Made by a program: the position numbers and the translations under genes
Assembly (NCBI GenBank): GCA_963794215.1
Contig: CAWCCQ010000002.1
Location: forward strand, 682,001-746,000
Length of the DNA stretch: 64,000 nt
Direction: 5' to 3'
Source: DATKRB01 sp963794215
GTDB taxonomy: Bacteria > Actinomycetota > Acidimicrobiia > Acidimicrobiales > RAAP-2
Notes under the pieces: model-generated
The model's database searches: none
Told to the model about the DNA's origin: nothing
The model's input: the letters and a program-made list of their open reading frames with translations, nothing else
Part shown: in pieces, positions 36,992-45,455 of the stretch
Layout of the letters: every line of letters starts with the position of its first letter
How positions within the stretch are numbered: position 1 is the stretch's first letter

Positions 36992-38115
36992 GTGCTCCTG
37001 GAATCTCTCGACGTCAGCGCTGAGCGGTTCGCGACGGGTACGGGGTGGGAGATCAAGCCCGAGGGCGCCTGCAAGGGGGACGTGTGCGTCCCGCTCGAGC
37101 CCTCCTCGCAATTCGATCTCACGGCGACCGCTGAACGGCTCCGCATGGCGCTTGTACCCGACGACGAGACGGGTCTTTGGGCCCTGGGTCCCGAGTCCCT
37201 GGGCGATCGCGCCCTGGTCAGCGCCGACGCACCGGAGCTGGTGCTCGAGGATCTCGAGGGGACGCCGTTCCGCCTGTCCTCGCTACGAGGCCAAAAAGTT
37301 GTCCTCGTCTCGTGGGCCCCGTACTGAGGCTGCGCATTCGACCTGCCCGGGTGGCAGGTCCTCCGCAATGAGCTCCACCCCAAGGGCCTCGAGATCGTTA
37401 CCGTCTCACTCGAGCTGAGCGGACCCGAGGCGTCCAGGACCTACATCGAGGCTGCCCACTCCGAGCACCCGGCGCTTCTCGACCCGACCCACCAGATGGA
37501 CGCCCTCTTCGGCGTGGTCAACATCCCCAACGTGGTGTGGATCGACGAGACGGGCATGATCGTGCGGCCGGCCGAGCCGGGATGGCCCGGCGGACGCCAA
37601 GAACTTCCGCCGACAATGCGCGACGCGATGCCGAGGCTTGGACGGGCGAAGAACGCACCGCCGCGGCCCGAGGGCGGCCCAGGTCAGCAGGCGGTCCTCG
37701 CGTCGGGCCAAGACCGCGAGTCGTACCCTGACGCCATCCGCGACTGGGTCGAGCACGGTGCGGCCAGCGAGTATGCACTCGCTCCGGCGGAGGTCATCGC
37801 TCGTTCCCAACCCCGGCCGATGGCCATGTCCGAAGCCGCGGCGCACTTCGAGCTGGCCAACCATCTGTGGCGAGCCGGGCACCGCGAAGGTGCCGTCGAG
37901 CACTTCCGAGAGTGCCATCGGCTCCAGCCCGACAACTGGACGTACAAGCGCCAGGCGTGGTCTCTCGTCGGCAACGAGCGGATTGGCGGCCCGTTCGGTC
38001 GCTTCATCCAGGGCCCGGTCGAGGGCGAGGAGGACGATTGGCCGTTCGACTCGGACTTTCGATCCGACGTGGCAGTGCTCGCCCCGGGGGCGAGTACTAC
38101 CCCAAGACCCTCTGA
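36992..38115 (+). CDS. Redoxin-domain selenoprotein with in-frame TGA (Sec112)
   Basis: Thioredoxin-fold (AhpC/TSA, TlpA-like) protein read through a TGA at 37325-37327. From GTG 36992: ESLDVSAERFATGTGWEIKPEGACKGDVCVPL, then LEDLEGTPFRLSSLRGQKVVLVSWAPY, Sec, GCAFDLPGWQ. The frame continues with clear redoxin sequence: PKGLEIVTVSLEL, HPALLDPTHQMDALFGVVNIPNVVWIDETG (with the cis-Pro region NIPNVVWID), and a C-terminal helical part AHFELANHLWRAGHREGAVEHFRECHRLQPDNWTYKRQAW. Sec takes the first Cys position of the active site (U-G-C). In the printed frame it ends at 38164, but one base missing from the G-run near 38090 would give GEYYPKTL and stop at 38115, which looks more natural. Divergent from selC/selB. 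Confidence 0.88.
37325..37327 (+). other. Selenocysteine UGA codon
   Basis: TGA between SWAPY and GCAFDLPGW in the redoxin gene. The same frame is open and homologous-looking on both sides, unlike the frameshifted genes of this window where the frame changes. Confidence 0.85.
37340..37360 (+). promoter_or_regulatory. SECIS-like hairpin downstream of UGA
   Basis: GACCTGCC (37340-37347) pairs perfectly with GGCAGGTC (37353-37360) around a CGGGT loop. It begins 12 bases after the UGA. Bacterial SECIS elements are short stems just 3' of the UGA with a G near the start of the apical loop, which this has (second loop base). It would be bound by SelB. Confidence 0.75.
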
Positions 38116-38180
38116 CCTGCGCCGAGACACGTCGGCACGGCAAGACCCTTCAGTCGACGGGTAAACCGGCAGCCGGCCGC

Positions 38181-39371
38181 TCACATGAAGTTCCGGGTGT
38201 GGAGGGCGGACAAGTCCGCGGCGTCGCCCTCCGAGAACCCCAGGCGCACCAGGCGCCGCCGGCGTCCCTCGTCCATGTCCGCTTCGAGGTGCTGTACCCG
38301 GTCCCAGCCCAGCGCGATGGCGTCGGGATCCCAAGCTCCCGCGGCAAGGATGACCAGTGCATCACGCACCATGGGCGCAAGCCCGGCGGTGTGCGAGAGC
38401 GCGTCGTGGCGCCGTTCGATGGCGGCGCGCAGCCGATCGCGGCCACGAGGGTCGGCCGTCACGTACTCGCCCAGGTGCCCGAGCGCGAACGCCACGTGAC
38501 GAGCCTCGTCCTGGAGTGCCAATCGCGCCACTCTCGCGGTCACGGGGTCAGGGGCGAAGCGATCGATGAACGCCAAGAGGGAGAGGAACGTGCCCTCGCC
38601 GAGCACCGACAGCAAGAACGAGGCATTGGCCCAATCGGGCTCGTCCAGGAGCGTTTGAAGTGAGGCACGGCCACCGACCGACGAGACACCGAGCGCGCTG
38701 CCGGTCAGCGACGCCCGCCGGCTGAAGACTTCGACGTGCCGGGCTTCGTCAGCCATCTGGGTGGCAAGGAATTGCACGATCTCGCGGTAGTGCGGGTGGA
38801 TACGGCCGAGGAACCGGGCCGGCACGGCCAGTGCCGCGAGTTCGTTCTCCACCAGATAGGTCATGAGCTGGACCACCGCCGCCTCCACGGTGCCGGGTAA
38901 CTGCGGATCGGACCAGTCGACGGCCGTCGCGGGGTCCCACTGTGAAGCGGCGGCCTGGGCATAAAGCTTGGGGGCGAGGTCCGTCCACAACCCGACCCGC
39001 TCGTCGAGGTCCGCCGCCACAAGGGGCGGCCCACCCGCCTCGACCAGCGAACCCCGAGCCGCGAATCCCCAAGTGGCCGGTGCTCGCTCTTCGACCCCTG
39101 CCGTTGCGCCGGCACGTACCGCGCCAACCATCCGGCGCTCCGCGACGTCACCGCGCTCGATCAACCCCTCCTCGATCACGCGATGTCCCTGCGATCTGGC
39201 CCACACGGCCAGGTGCACGGACAGGTGCGGATCGCTGCCGATCACCCGCAGGGCTTGGCCGGGCTCGAGCCCGTGTAGAGCCCGCTCGACGAGCAGGTGC
39301 GCCCCTCGGTCGAGACCGAGGGGGCCGAGGTCCAGCTCAGGGTGCGTAGCCGTCGGCAACCAGCTCCCCAT
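38181..39371 (-). CDS. TusA-like plus ferritin-like di-iron protein
   Basis: About 396 residues. N-terminal 70 residues (HPELDLGPLGLDRGAHLLVERALHGLEPGQALRVIGSDPHL..HLAVWARSQGHRV) follow the TusA/SirA fold pattern (LD..G......L......L.PG..L.V...DP......A...GH), but the usual Cys-Pro of TusA is LD here. The main part has ferritin-like metal motifs: LVENELAAL, MADEARHVEVF, GEGTFLSLLAF and LQDEARHVAFALGH, i.e. repeated E...E..H helices of a di-iron four-helix bundle. Start is ATG 39371 or 39389; both overlap the upstream PhnD-like gene. Convergent with the selenoprotein gene. Enzymatic role unknown. Confidence 0.75.
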   Translation of the reverse strand: MGSWLPTATHPELDLGPLGLDRGAHLLVERALHGLEPGQALRVIGSDPHLSVHLAVWARSQGHRVIEEGLIERGDVAERRMVGAVRAGATAGVEERAPATWGFAARGSLVEAGGPPLVAADLDERVGLWTDLAPKLYAQAAASQWDPATAVDWSDPQLPGTVEAAVVQLMTYLVENELAALAVPARFLGRIHPHYREIVQFLATQMADEARHVEVFSRRASLTGSALGVSSVGGRASLQTLLDEPDWANASFLLSVLGEGTFLSLLAFIDRFAPDPVTARVARLALQDEARHVAFALGHLGEYVTADPRGRDRLRAAIERRHDALSHTAGLAPMVRDALVILAAGAWDPDAIALGWDRVQHLEADMDEGRRRRLVRLGFSEGDAADLSALHTRNFM

Positions 39372-40161
39372 TTGGGCCGTAGAATCCAAGGTGATCGACC
39401 GCTGCCTCGAGCTGCGCGTATCCGCTCGTTCGCCCTGGCAGCCATTGCGTGAGCCCTTCGAGGTCGAGGAGCGGGCGCACCTGAGCGTCGGCGTAGTCCA
39501 TGCCCAACACCAAGTCGACGAACCGTTCGAGCGCTGGTGCGTCGGCCCCGACGACGGTCATGTTGCAGTGGTCGTAGGGCGGCGTCTGGGCGATGATCCG
39601 GGTGGCGTCGGCTGCAAGGATGCCCTCCTTGGCGAAGAGGAGGTGACTGGCGTCGATCATGCAGGCGGCCTCGACCTCCCCGGCCCCAAGGGCTCGGGCG
39701 GCGTTCCTCTCGCCACCGACATGATCGCCGTGCAGCCCGATCCCCACCTCGTAACGACGTACCACAACCGGTACCTCGCCCAGAAGCGCCAAGGGTAGGA
39801 GCGTGGCCTGGGGCGAGTCGACGGCCCCGGTGCCGACCACCCGGCCGCTCAATTGCCCGACGTCCACGACGTCGGAGTCGCCGCGCACGACGACGACCGA
39901 GGTGAGGTCGCGGTCGGTGTCGCGCATCACCAACGGTCGGGCCGTGGGATCAAGCCGACGGGTGCGGACCCAAGCGAGGGGCGAGTTCCAAGCCACGTCG
40001 ATCCGGCCAGCGACGAGGTCGACGACCTGTCGCTCGTAGTTCGAGTACAAGACGTAGTCCATGGCGAGGTCGTGTTCGGAGAACCACCGGCGAAAGCCGT
40101 CCCAGATCGTGACCACCTTGGGGTCGTACGCCACGGCGCCCAACAACAGCGGGTCGTTCAT
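39337..40161 (-). CDS. PhnD-like substrate-binding protein without signal peptide
   Basis: A 274-residue protein of the PhnD/SsuA/transferrin-type binding-protein fold: LLLGAVAYDPKVVTIWDGFRRWF, MDYVLYSNYERQVVDLVAGRIDVAWNSPLAWVR, GQLSGRVVGTGAVDSPQATLLPLALL, GEVEAACMIDASHLLFAKEG. The N terminus (MNDPLLLGAVAY) has no signal sequence or lipobox, so it seems cytoplasmic, unusual for a transporter component. ATG 40161 overlaps the stop of the acyl-CoA dehydrogenase gene. It may be a ligand sensor or enzyme rather than a transport protein. Confidence 0.78.
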   Translation of the reverse strand: MNDPLLLGAVAYDPKVVTIWDGFRRWFSEHDLAMDYVLYSNYERQVVDLVAGRIDVAWNSPLAWVRTRRLDPTARPLVMRDTDRDLTSVVVVRGDSDVVDVGQLSGRVVGTGAVDSPQATLLPLALLGEVPVVVRRYEVGIGLHGDHVGGERNAARALGAGEVEAACMIDASHLLFAKEGILAADATRIIAQTPPYDHCNMTVVGADAPALERFVDLVLGMDYADAQVRPLLDLEGLTQWLPGRTSGYAQLEAAVDHLGFYGPNGELVADGYAP

Positions 40162-41277
40162 AGCAGCGGCAATCCGTTGATTGCCCTGCCGATGAAGTCC
40201 AGCAGCGCGTCGGTCGTCGGAGCCATGACGCGGCTCGCCCGGGCATCGCGGAACCGACGCTCGACGCCCAGCTCCTTGCGGAACGCGGCGCCTCCGCACA
40301 CCTTCATGGCCAACTCGGTGACCGAGATAGCCGCCTCGCCCGCCGCGGCCTTGACTTCGAGCACCCGCAACATGGCGTCGTCCCGCCCTGTCTCCAAGGC
40401 AGCCAAGGCATCGCTGAGTAGGGCGGCTGCCTGATCGGTGGCGATCCGCATCCGGGCATGGTCGACCCGGGGAAGCGGCTGCTCCGCCAGCGTCTGGTCG
40501 AGATGCTCGAGACGGGTGGACTGCGAGATGCTCGCCGGTCTCGGCGGTGACCGCCTCCATCAACCCGACGCCGAAAGCCGCACTTAGGACGAGAAACCAC
40601 GGCAGGACCTCGGCAAGCGCCAGATCGAGTCCGCCGCCATCAGCGCCCAGCATGGCGCTTCGCTCAATCGTCACACCTGCGGCAACCATGGGCACCGAAC
40701 CGTTCCCGCGCAGACCGAGACCGTCGAACGGTCCGCCCACGGTGAGCCCCTCGGCGCCTGCCGGAACGAGCCATAACGTCATCGGCCCATCGGCCTCGAG
40801 CGGGCGACTGGACCAGACGAAAGTGTCCGCCTGAGCGGCGGAGGTCACCCAGCTCTTCGAAGCGTCCAGCCGGACCGAGTCACCAGATGCCGCGGCCGTC
40901 CCCTGCGGCGCCCAGAAGTGGCTGCGCGACCCCGTCTCGGAAAAGGCCAGCGTGGTGAGCTGCCGCCCCGACGCGATGGAGCGGCGCAGCGCCTCGGGAC
41001 CATGGTTCTCGATCGCCACCGTTCCCGCGTAGTGCATCAGCACCACCATTGCCGTCGACCCGCACGACGACGCGAGTCGGCGCACGACATCAGCGGCGGC
41101 AGCCAGTCCTTGACCCCCGCCGCCGACATCGGTGGCGGACACCAGGCCGAGGATCCCGACCTCGGCCAGCGCGTCCACTGCCGCACGGGGAAAGGCCCCA
41201 GTGGCGTCAACCTCCTGCGCCGCCGGCCCGACCACGGTGTCAATGACCGAATCGACGTTCTTCACATGCTCGCTCAC
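40158..41277 (-). CDS. Acyl-CoA dehydrogenase (frameshifted)
   Basis: FAD flavoprotein of about 372 residues. N-terminal domain: VGILGLVSATDVGGGGQGLAAAADVVRRLASSCGSTAMVVLMHY, TLAFSETGSRSHF, SKSWVTSAAQADTFVWSS (beta-domain K.WVT.A). The C-terminal helical domain continues in another frame: LEHLDQTLAEQPLPRVDHARMRIATDQAAALLSDAL, VTELAMKVCGGAAFRKELGVERRFRDARASRVMAPTTDAL. The switch, one base, lies near 40520-40530. Similar to the branch near DszC/isovaleryl-type dehydrogenases (CGGAAFRK..GVER.FRDAR). In the printed frame it appears fused to the PhnD-like gene, which is an artefact. First gene of a three-gene overlapping unit. Confidence 0.83.
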
Positions 41278-41503
41278 TCTCGCTCCTCAGCGCTCGGGGC
41301 CCGTAGGGGACGCTAGTCAACCCGCCCCGGCGGACGCTCTCGGGACGGTGTTCAAGGATGTCGTGGAGCTGGTCGATGCGAACGTGAGCGGCAAGCTCGG
41401 GGCTGCGCGACGGGACCCGATCCGCGGGGACCGGTGGTTCCGATCGCTCCTCGTCCGAGCTCCTCCGAGCTCGTCCACCTCCTACGCCGAGGACGTCGGA
41501 CGC

Positions 41504-41546
41504 CGAGGTGTGTGGCGCGAGGTGTGTGGCGCCACTGTTGCCAGTG
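41504..41546 (+). promoter_or_regulatory. Tandem 14-mer and palindrome before SBP gene
   Basis: In the 311-base gap upstream of the first substrate-binding protein, CGAGGTGTGTGGCG occurs twice in tandem (41504-41517, 41518-41531), directly followed by the palindrome CACTG-TTGC-CAGTG (41533-41546) and an AT-rich stretch (TGTAAATATTAAGAAATG). This is the probable promoter/operator. The remaining upstream part of the gap shows nothing. Confidence 0.5.
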
Positions 41547-41588
41547 TAAATATTAAGAAATGAAGTTCTACATGACGAGAGGGGTGGC

Positions 41589-42851
41589 ATGAAGCTCGGG
41601 AAACTACGTCTGGCCGGAGCGGTGATGACGGCCAGTCTGATGGCATCGGGGATTGCCCTAATCGGAGGGTCAAATGCCGGGGCGGCCAAGAGCCCGATCG
41701 TGCTTGGCTACATCGGCGACCAGACCGGAGTGTCGGCCTCGACCTTTGCCGACGGCATCGGGGGCGCCCAGGCCCGGATCGACCTGCAGAACGCTGAGGG
41801 CGGCGTGGACGGTCGTAAGTTGGAGCTCGTCTCGGTGGACTCCACCTCGAGCACGACTGGAACCGCCACCGCTGTCCAGGACCTCATCTCGGTCAAACAT
41901 GTCTTCGGCATCATCGAAGACAGTGCCTTCTTCTTCGGCGGCTCAAAGTACGCCCAGGAGGCCGGAGTCCCGGTGACCGGTTACGGCATCGACGGGCCCG
42001 AGTGGCTCGAGCAGCCCAACACCAACATGTTCGACGTGATCCCGGCCGATTACACCCCGCTCGGTGGCTACATCTACGACTCCACGGTTGCCGCGCAGTT
42101 CTTCAAGGACCTGGGCGCCACCAAGGTGGGCGTGCTCGGTTATGGCATCTCGCCCTCGGCCACCGAGGCAGCCGAGGAGGCCGTCTACGTGGACAAGCTT
42201 CTCGGGATCGCCAACTGCGACCTGGACCTGTCCATCCCCTTCGGTGGCGTGGACTTCACCGCACCGGTCCTCAAGCTCCAGTCGGACGGCTGCAACGGCT
42301 ACGAGACGGTGTTCGAGGACGCTTCGGACATCGCGCTGGGCCAAGCGGTCAAGAACGCCGGGTTGTCGATGAAGGCGCAGCTCATGAGCGAGGGCTATGA
42401 CAACAACGTGCTGGACAGCTCGACGGCCCGGGCGGCGATCCAGGGTGACTACTTCGGCACGCTGATCAACTTCTCGAGCCCCAACGCGGCGACCAAGACG
42501 ATGCTCGACGCGCTCAAGACCTACGACCACGGGTTCACGGGGATCCCCGACCTCGGCCTCTACAGTGGCTACCTCTCCGCCGACTTGATGATCTACGGTC
42601 TCCAGCACGCCGGTGCGAACCCCACGCAGGCGTCGTTCATCAAGAACCTGCGAGAGGTGAGCGACTACACGGCTAACGGTATCCTCCCGAGTCCGACCAC
42701 CTTCGAGCACTTTGGTACCGCGGGCATGCTGTCCAAGGCCGGTTGCGAGTACTTCGTCCAGCTCAAGGGTGACAAGTTCGTCGTGGCCAACGACGGCAAG
42801 CCGGTCTGCGGCAAGACCGTCAAGATCCCGCCGTCGGCGTTGACCTCGTAA
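41589..42851 (+). CDS. ABC-type substrate-binding protein, branched-chain amino acid type (copy 1)
   Basis: Periplasmic-type binding protein (Peripla_BP_6), 420 residues, ATG 41589 after GAGAGGGG. Signal peptide RLAGAVMTASLMASGIALIGGSNAGAA, then IVLGYIGDQTGVSASTFADG, AQARIDLQNAEGGVDGRKLELVSVD, FFFGGSKYAQEAGVPVTGYGIDGPEWLEQPNTNMF and AGANPTQASFIKNLREV. No lipobox. Very similar in wording to two other copies in the window (47.7 and 55.2 kb). No permease or ATPase gene accompanies it, so it either serves a transporter elsewhere or feeds a sensor. Substrate may be an amide, amino acid or aromatic acid. Confidence 0.9.
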   Translation: MKLGKLRLAGAVMTASLMASGIALIGGSNAGAAKSPIVLGYIGDQTGVSASTFADGIGGAQARIDLQNAEGGVDGRKLELVSVDSTSSTTGTATAVQDLISVKHVFGIIEDSAFFFGGSKYAQEAGVPVTGYGIDGPEWLEQPNTNMFDVIPADYTPLGGYIYDSTVAAQFFKDLGATKVGVLGYGISPSATEAAEEAVYVDKLLGIANCDLDLSIPFGGVDFTAPVLKLQSDGCNGYETVFEDASDIALGQAVKNAGLSMKAQLMSEGYDNNVLDSSTARAAIQGDYFGTLINFSSPNAATKTMLDALKTYDHGFTGIPDLGLYSGYLSADLMIYGLQHAGANPTQASFIKNLREVSDYTANGILPSPTTFEHFGTAGMLSKAGCEYFVQLKGDKFVVANDGKPVCGKTVKIPPSALTS

Positions 42852-42900
42852 CTTCCACGGTCCGAAGAGGACCACCCTAGAGCCGGCGTCGCCGGTAGTT

Positions 42901-42934
42901 GGCTCGAGCGCATCGGAAACGATGCGCTCGAGCC
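42901..42934. terminator. Strong hairpin, 15-bp stem with GAAA loop
   Basis: GGCTCGAGCGCATCG (42901-42915), GAAA, then the perfect complement CGATGCGCTCGAGCC (42920-42934). It lies between the SBP gene and the convergent antiporter gene and can terminate both. Confidence 0.8.
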
Positions 42935-43092
42935 GCGCCTGCGGGTCGGCATTCCACCTGCCTGGCCACTCGCGCGCCTCGACCCGTTGCCGGCAAGCCT
43001 CAGGAACCCCTCAGAGCCGCTGTCGTTTTTCCTTCGCCGTGCTGCCGACAACCTCTTGGCCGACGCGGCATGTCAGAAATGAGCCCGATCGT

Positions 43093-44289
43093 TCAGGGCG
43101 ACTCAGCGACGGCGTCGGAACCCGCGTTCGCCCGCAGCCGTCGCAGGCCCAGCATGGGGAACAGCAAAACGGACATCAGTCCGGCACCGACAAGAGCGGC
43201 GGCGTTCTCGGGAAGCATTCGGCCTTCGCTCGTGCCGATCGTGGTGATGACCACGATGAGCGGCAGACCGGTGGACGAAAAGAGAACCAGCGGTAGTCGC
43301 TCGGCGCTCGAGACGAGTCGACGGTACAAGAGCAGGACGGGCCCACCCCGTACCACCAGCATGAGCGCCAGGAACAGGACAAGGCGAAGGAGTGTGCTCG
43401 GGTGGGTGACAAAGATGTGCACGTCGAAGTGGATGCCGCTTACGACGAAGAAGATGGGGATGAGAAACCCGAACCCGATGGCCTCCAACTTGCTCTCGAT
43501 CACCTCACTGTCGTCGCCGGTGATGAGCAGCCGTACGACGATGCCCGCCGCGAACGCGCCCAAAAGGAGGTCCAGCCCCAGTTCGGAGGCGACATAGACC
43601 AGCAGGAGCACGAGAAGGACCGCGACGCGTACCGGCAACTGTGCGCTGGAGTGGAGCTGTCGCCGCAGAAGAGCCACAACCTTGGGAGGATGCGCCCGGG
43701 TTGCGAGCAGCGCGGTGAGCGTTGCGATCGCCACGAAGGCCACCAACAACGAGCCGGCGACCACCGGATCCTTGTGTGTGAGGAGCACCGCCACCATGAC
43801 GATCGGCCCGAACTCGCCCACGGTTCCGATGGCGAGCACGTAGGCCCCAAACTTGGTTGTCAACACGCCCGCGTCGCTGAGAACCGGCAGCAGCGTCCCA
43901 AGCGCCGTCGTCGTAAGGGCCAGCCCCACGATCAAGGTGTCGAGAGCCAACCCCGTCGACACCAGAGCAAAGGCCAGACCCAGGGCAATCGCCAGCGACA
44001 GCAGCCAGCCAATGGCCGCCCGACGAAGTGGTACCCCTCTCACCCGATCCAGTTCCAGTTCGAAGCCCGCCAGGAACATGAGAAAGGCGAGCCCCATGTC
44101 CGACAGTGCACTCACCACGTCGTTCGGGCGCACGACGTTCAGGACGTAGGGACCGATGGCGATCCCCAAGGCGATCTCGAGGACGACTGATGGGATACGC
44201 AGACCCCTGGTCTGCTCGGCAAGGATCGGAGCGAGAACCGCGGCCGCGCCGATCAGCGCGAGGGTCGGGATCGCTTGCTCGACGGTCAT
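43093..44289 (-). CDS. Cation:proton antiporter, CPA2 (KefB/NapA-like)
   Basis: A 398-residue, 11-13 helix membrane protein. The typical CPA2 start is IPTLALIGAAAVLAPILAEQTRGLRIPSVVLEIALGIAIGPYVL; MGLAFLMFLAGFELELD follows, the conserved G....MF..G.E.D segment; GTVGEFGPIVMVAVLL and LLLGAFAAGIVVRLL are later core helices. No TrkA-N domain is attached. It exchanges Na+ or K+ for H+ to control pH and salt. Divergent from the GntR gene, with a 305-base gap that holds no recognised gene. Confidence 0.88.
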   Translation of the reverse strand: MTVEQAIPTLALIGAAAVLAPILAEQTRGLRIPSVVLEIALGIAIGPYVLNVVRPNDVVSALSDMGLAFLMFLAGFELELDRVRGVPLRRAAIGWLLSLAIALGLAFALVSTGLALDTLIVGLALTTTALGTLLPVLSDAGVLTTKFGAYVLAIGTVGEFGPIVMVAVLLTHKDPVVAGSLLVAFVAIATLTALLATRAHPPKVVALLRRQLHSSAQLPVRVAVLLVLLLVYVASELGLDLLLGAFAAGIVVRLLITGDDSEVIESKLEAIGFGFLIPIFFVVSGIHFDVHIFVTHPSTLLRLVLFLALMLVVRGGPVLLLYRRLVSSAERLPLVLFSSTGLPLIVVITTIGTSEGRMLPENAAALVGAGLMSVLLFPMLGLRRLRANAGSDAVAESP

Positions 44290-44594
44290 CGCGGCCCTTG
44301 CGCGTGGCCGAGACCGCCTCCCAGAGCTCCGCCCGGTCCAACCGCACCGCCATCGTCCCCATTTCGACGGCGCGACATGATCGCCATGCTACGGCGGTCA
44401 CCCCTGGGGCTAGGGGTCCTTCGCGAGGGGGCGACCGCAGAGCCTTGCCTGGGCTCGTCCGTCGCGCCCAACCCGGGTCGACCGAGTCGGTGGGCTCGGT
44501 CGTGCTCGAGAGATGCCGACAAAGGCCCCAGCCGGGGCACTGGAGCGGGCGCCCGATTGGGATCGAGTACGATCCAGGCACCGGACCACGCGAG

Positions 44595-45386
44595 ATGACG
44601 ACCACGACCAGCAACGAGCCGACGATTCCCGCCAGCGGCAAGGCGCAGTGGATCGCCGAGGCTATTCGCGCCAAGATCGCCAATGGCGAGCTGAAGCCCG
44701 GGGACTCCCTGCCCCCCGAGCCGGTTCTCATGGCCACCTACGACGTCTCGCCTCCGACGATGCGTGCCGCGCTGCGCATCCTCCAGTCCGAGGGCCTGGT
44801 GCGAATCCAGCGCGGCGCCCGGGGTGGACCGCGCATCCAGGAGCTCGACGTCGACGTGCTGGCCAAGCGCGCCGGGCTCTATCTCCAGCTCGAGGGCGCC
44901 GATCTCGCCGACCTGCTCGAGGCACTCGTCATCTTGCAACCCGACGCGGTGGGACTGGCCGCGCAACGTCGGACCAAGCAACAGCTCCGTGAACTTCGAG
45001 GCTGCGTCGAGCGTGCCGAATCCTCCGAGACGATGAGCGACTTCACCGAGGTCGCCGCTGATTTCGTCGTGCTGCTGCTCGAGGCGTCGGGCAACAAGGC
45101 GATCAAGCTCTTCGCGCTGGTGATCCGGAGCGTGATCCACCAGGAGCTCCACCGCCGTCTCGACTTTCTCGAACCCACCGAGAGCATCCAATGGAACGCC
45201 CAGCGCTTCGGTGAGCTGGTCGACCTCATCGAGGATGGTCAGGGGGACGCGGCGGCGGCCCTGTGGCGGGCCCACATGCTGACCACGATCAGCCCGGACT
45301 TGCGACGCCCGGCGCGGCGCCGGCCGGCTGCTCGCGCTCGCAGCGGCAAACGAGTCCCCCCGGGCTGGCGTGGAGGCCACTCATAG
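44595..45386 (+). CDS. GntR/FadR-type transcription regulator
   Basis: A 263-residue regulator from ATG 44595; upstream open frame is rejected as antisense to the antiporter. N-terminal winged helix: KAQWIAEAIRAKIANGELKPGDSLPPEPVLMATYDVSPPTMRAALRILQSEGLVRIQRGARGGPRI, the textbook GntR HTH (R.AL..L...GLV....G.G). The C-terminal FCD-type helical domain (LLEALVILQPDAVGLAAQRRTKQQLRELR...) binds an effector, often an acyl-CoA or organic acid. It probably controls the nearby acyl-CoA or uptake genes. Confidence 0.87.
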   Translation: MTTTTSNEPTIPASGKAQWIAEAIRAKIANGELKPGDSLPPEPVLMATYDVSPPTMRAALRILQSEGLVRIQRGARGGPRIQELDVDVLAKRAGLYLQLEGADLADLLEALVILQPDAVGLAAQRRTKQQLRELRGCVERAESSETMSDFTEVAADFVVLLLEASGNKAIKLFALVIRSVIHQELHRRLDFLEPTESIQWNAQRFGELVDLIEDGQGDAAAALWRAHMLTTISPDLRRPARRRPAARARSGKRVPPGWRGGHS

Positions 45387-45455
45387 CGGCTCCACCAACT
45401 CGGTACTAGATTTCCCCTGGGGAAGCGGCCGTTACTCGGGCCCGAGGGGAGAACG

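Noticed and set aside
39337..41277. Single long protein joining acyl-CoA dehydrogenase to a PhnD-like domain
   Set aside because: The middle is out-of-frame dehydrogenase sequence; the true C-terminal half lies in another frame ending at 40158, and the PhnD-like gene has its own ATG at 40161.
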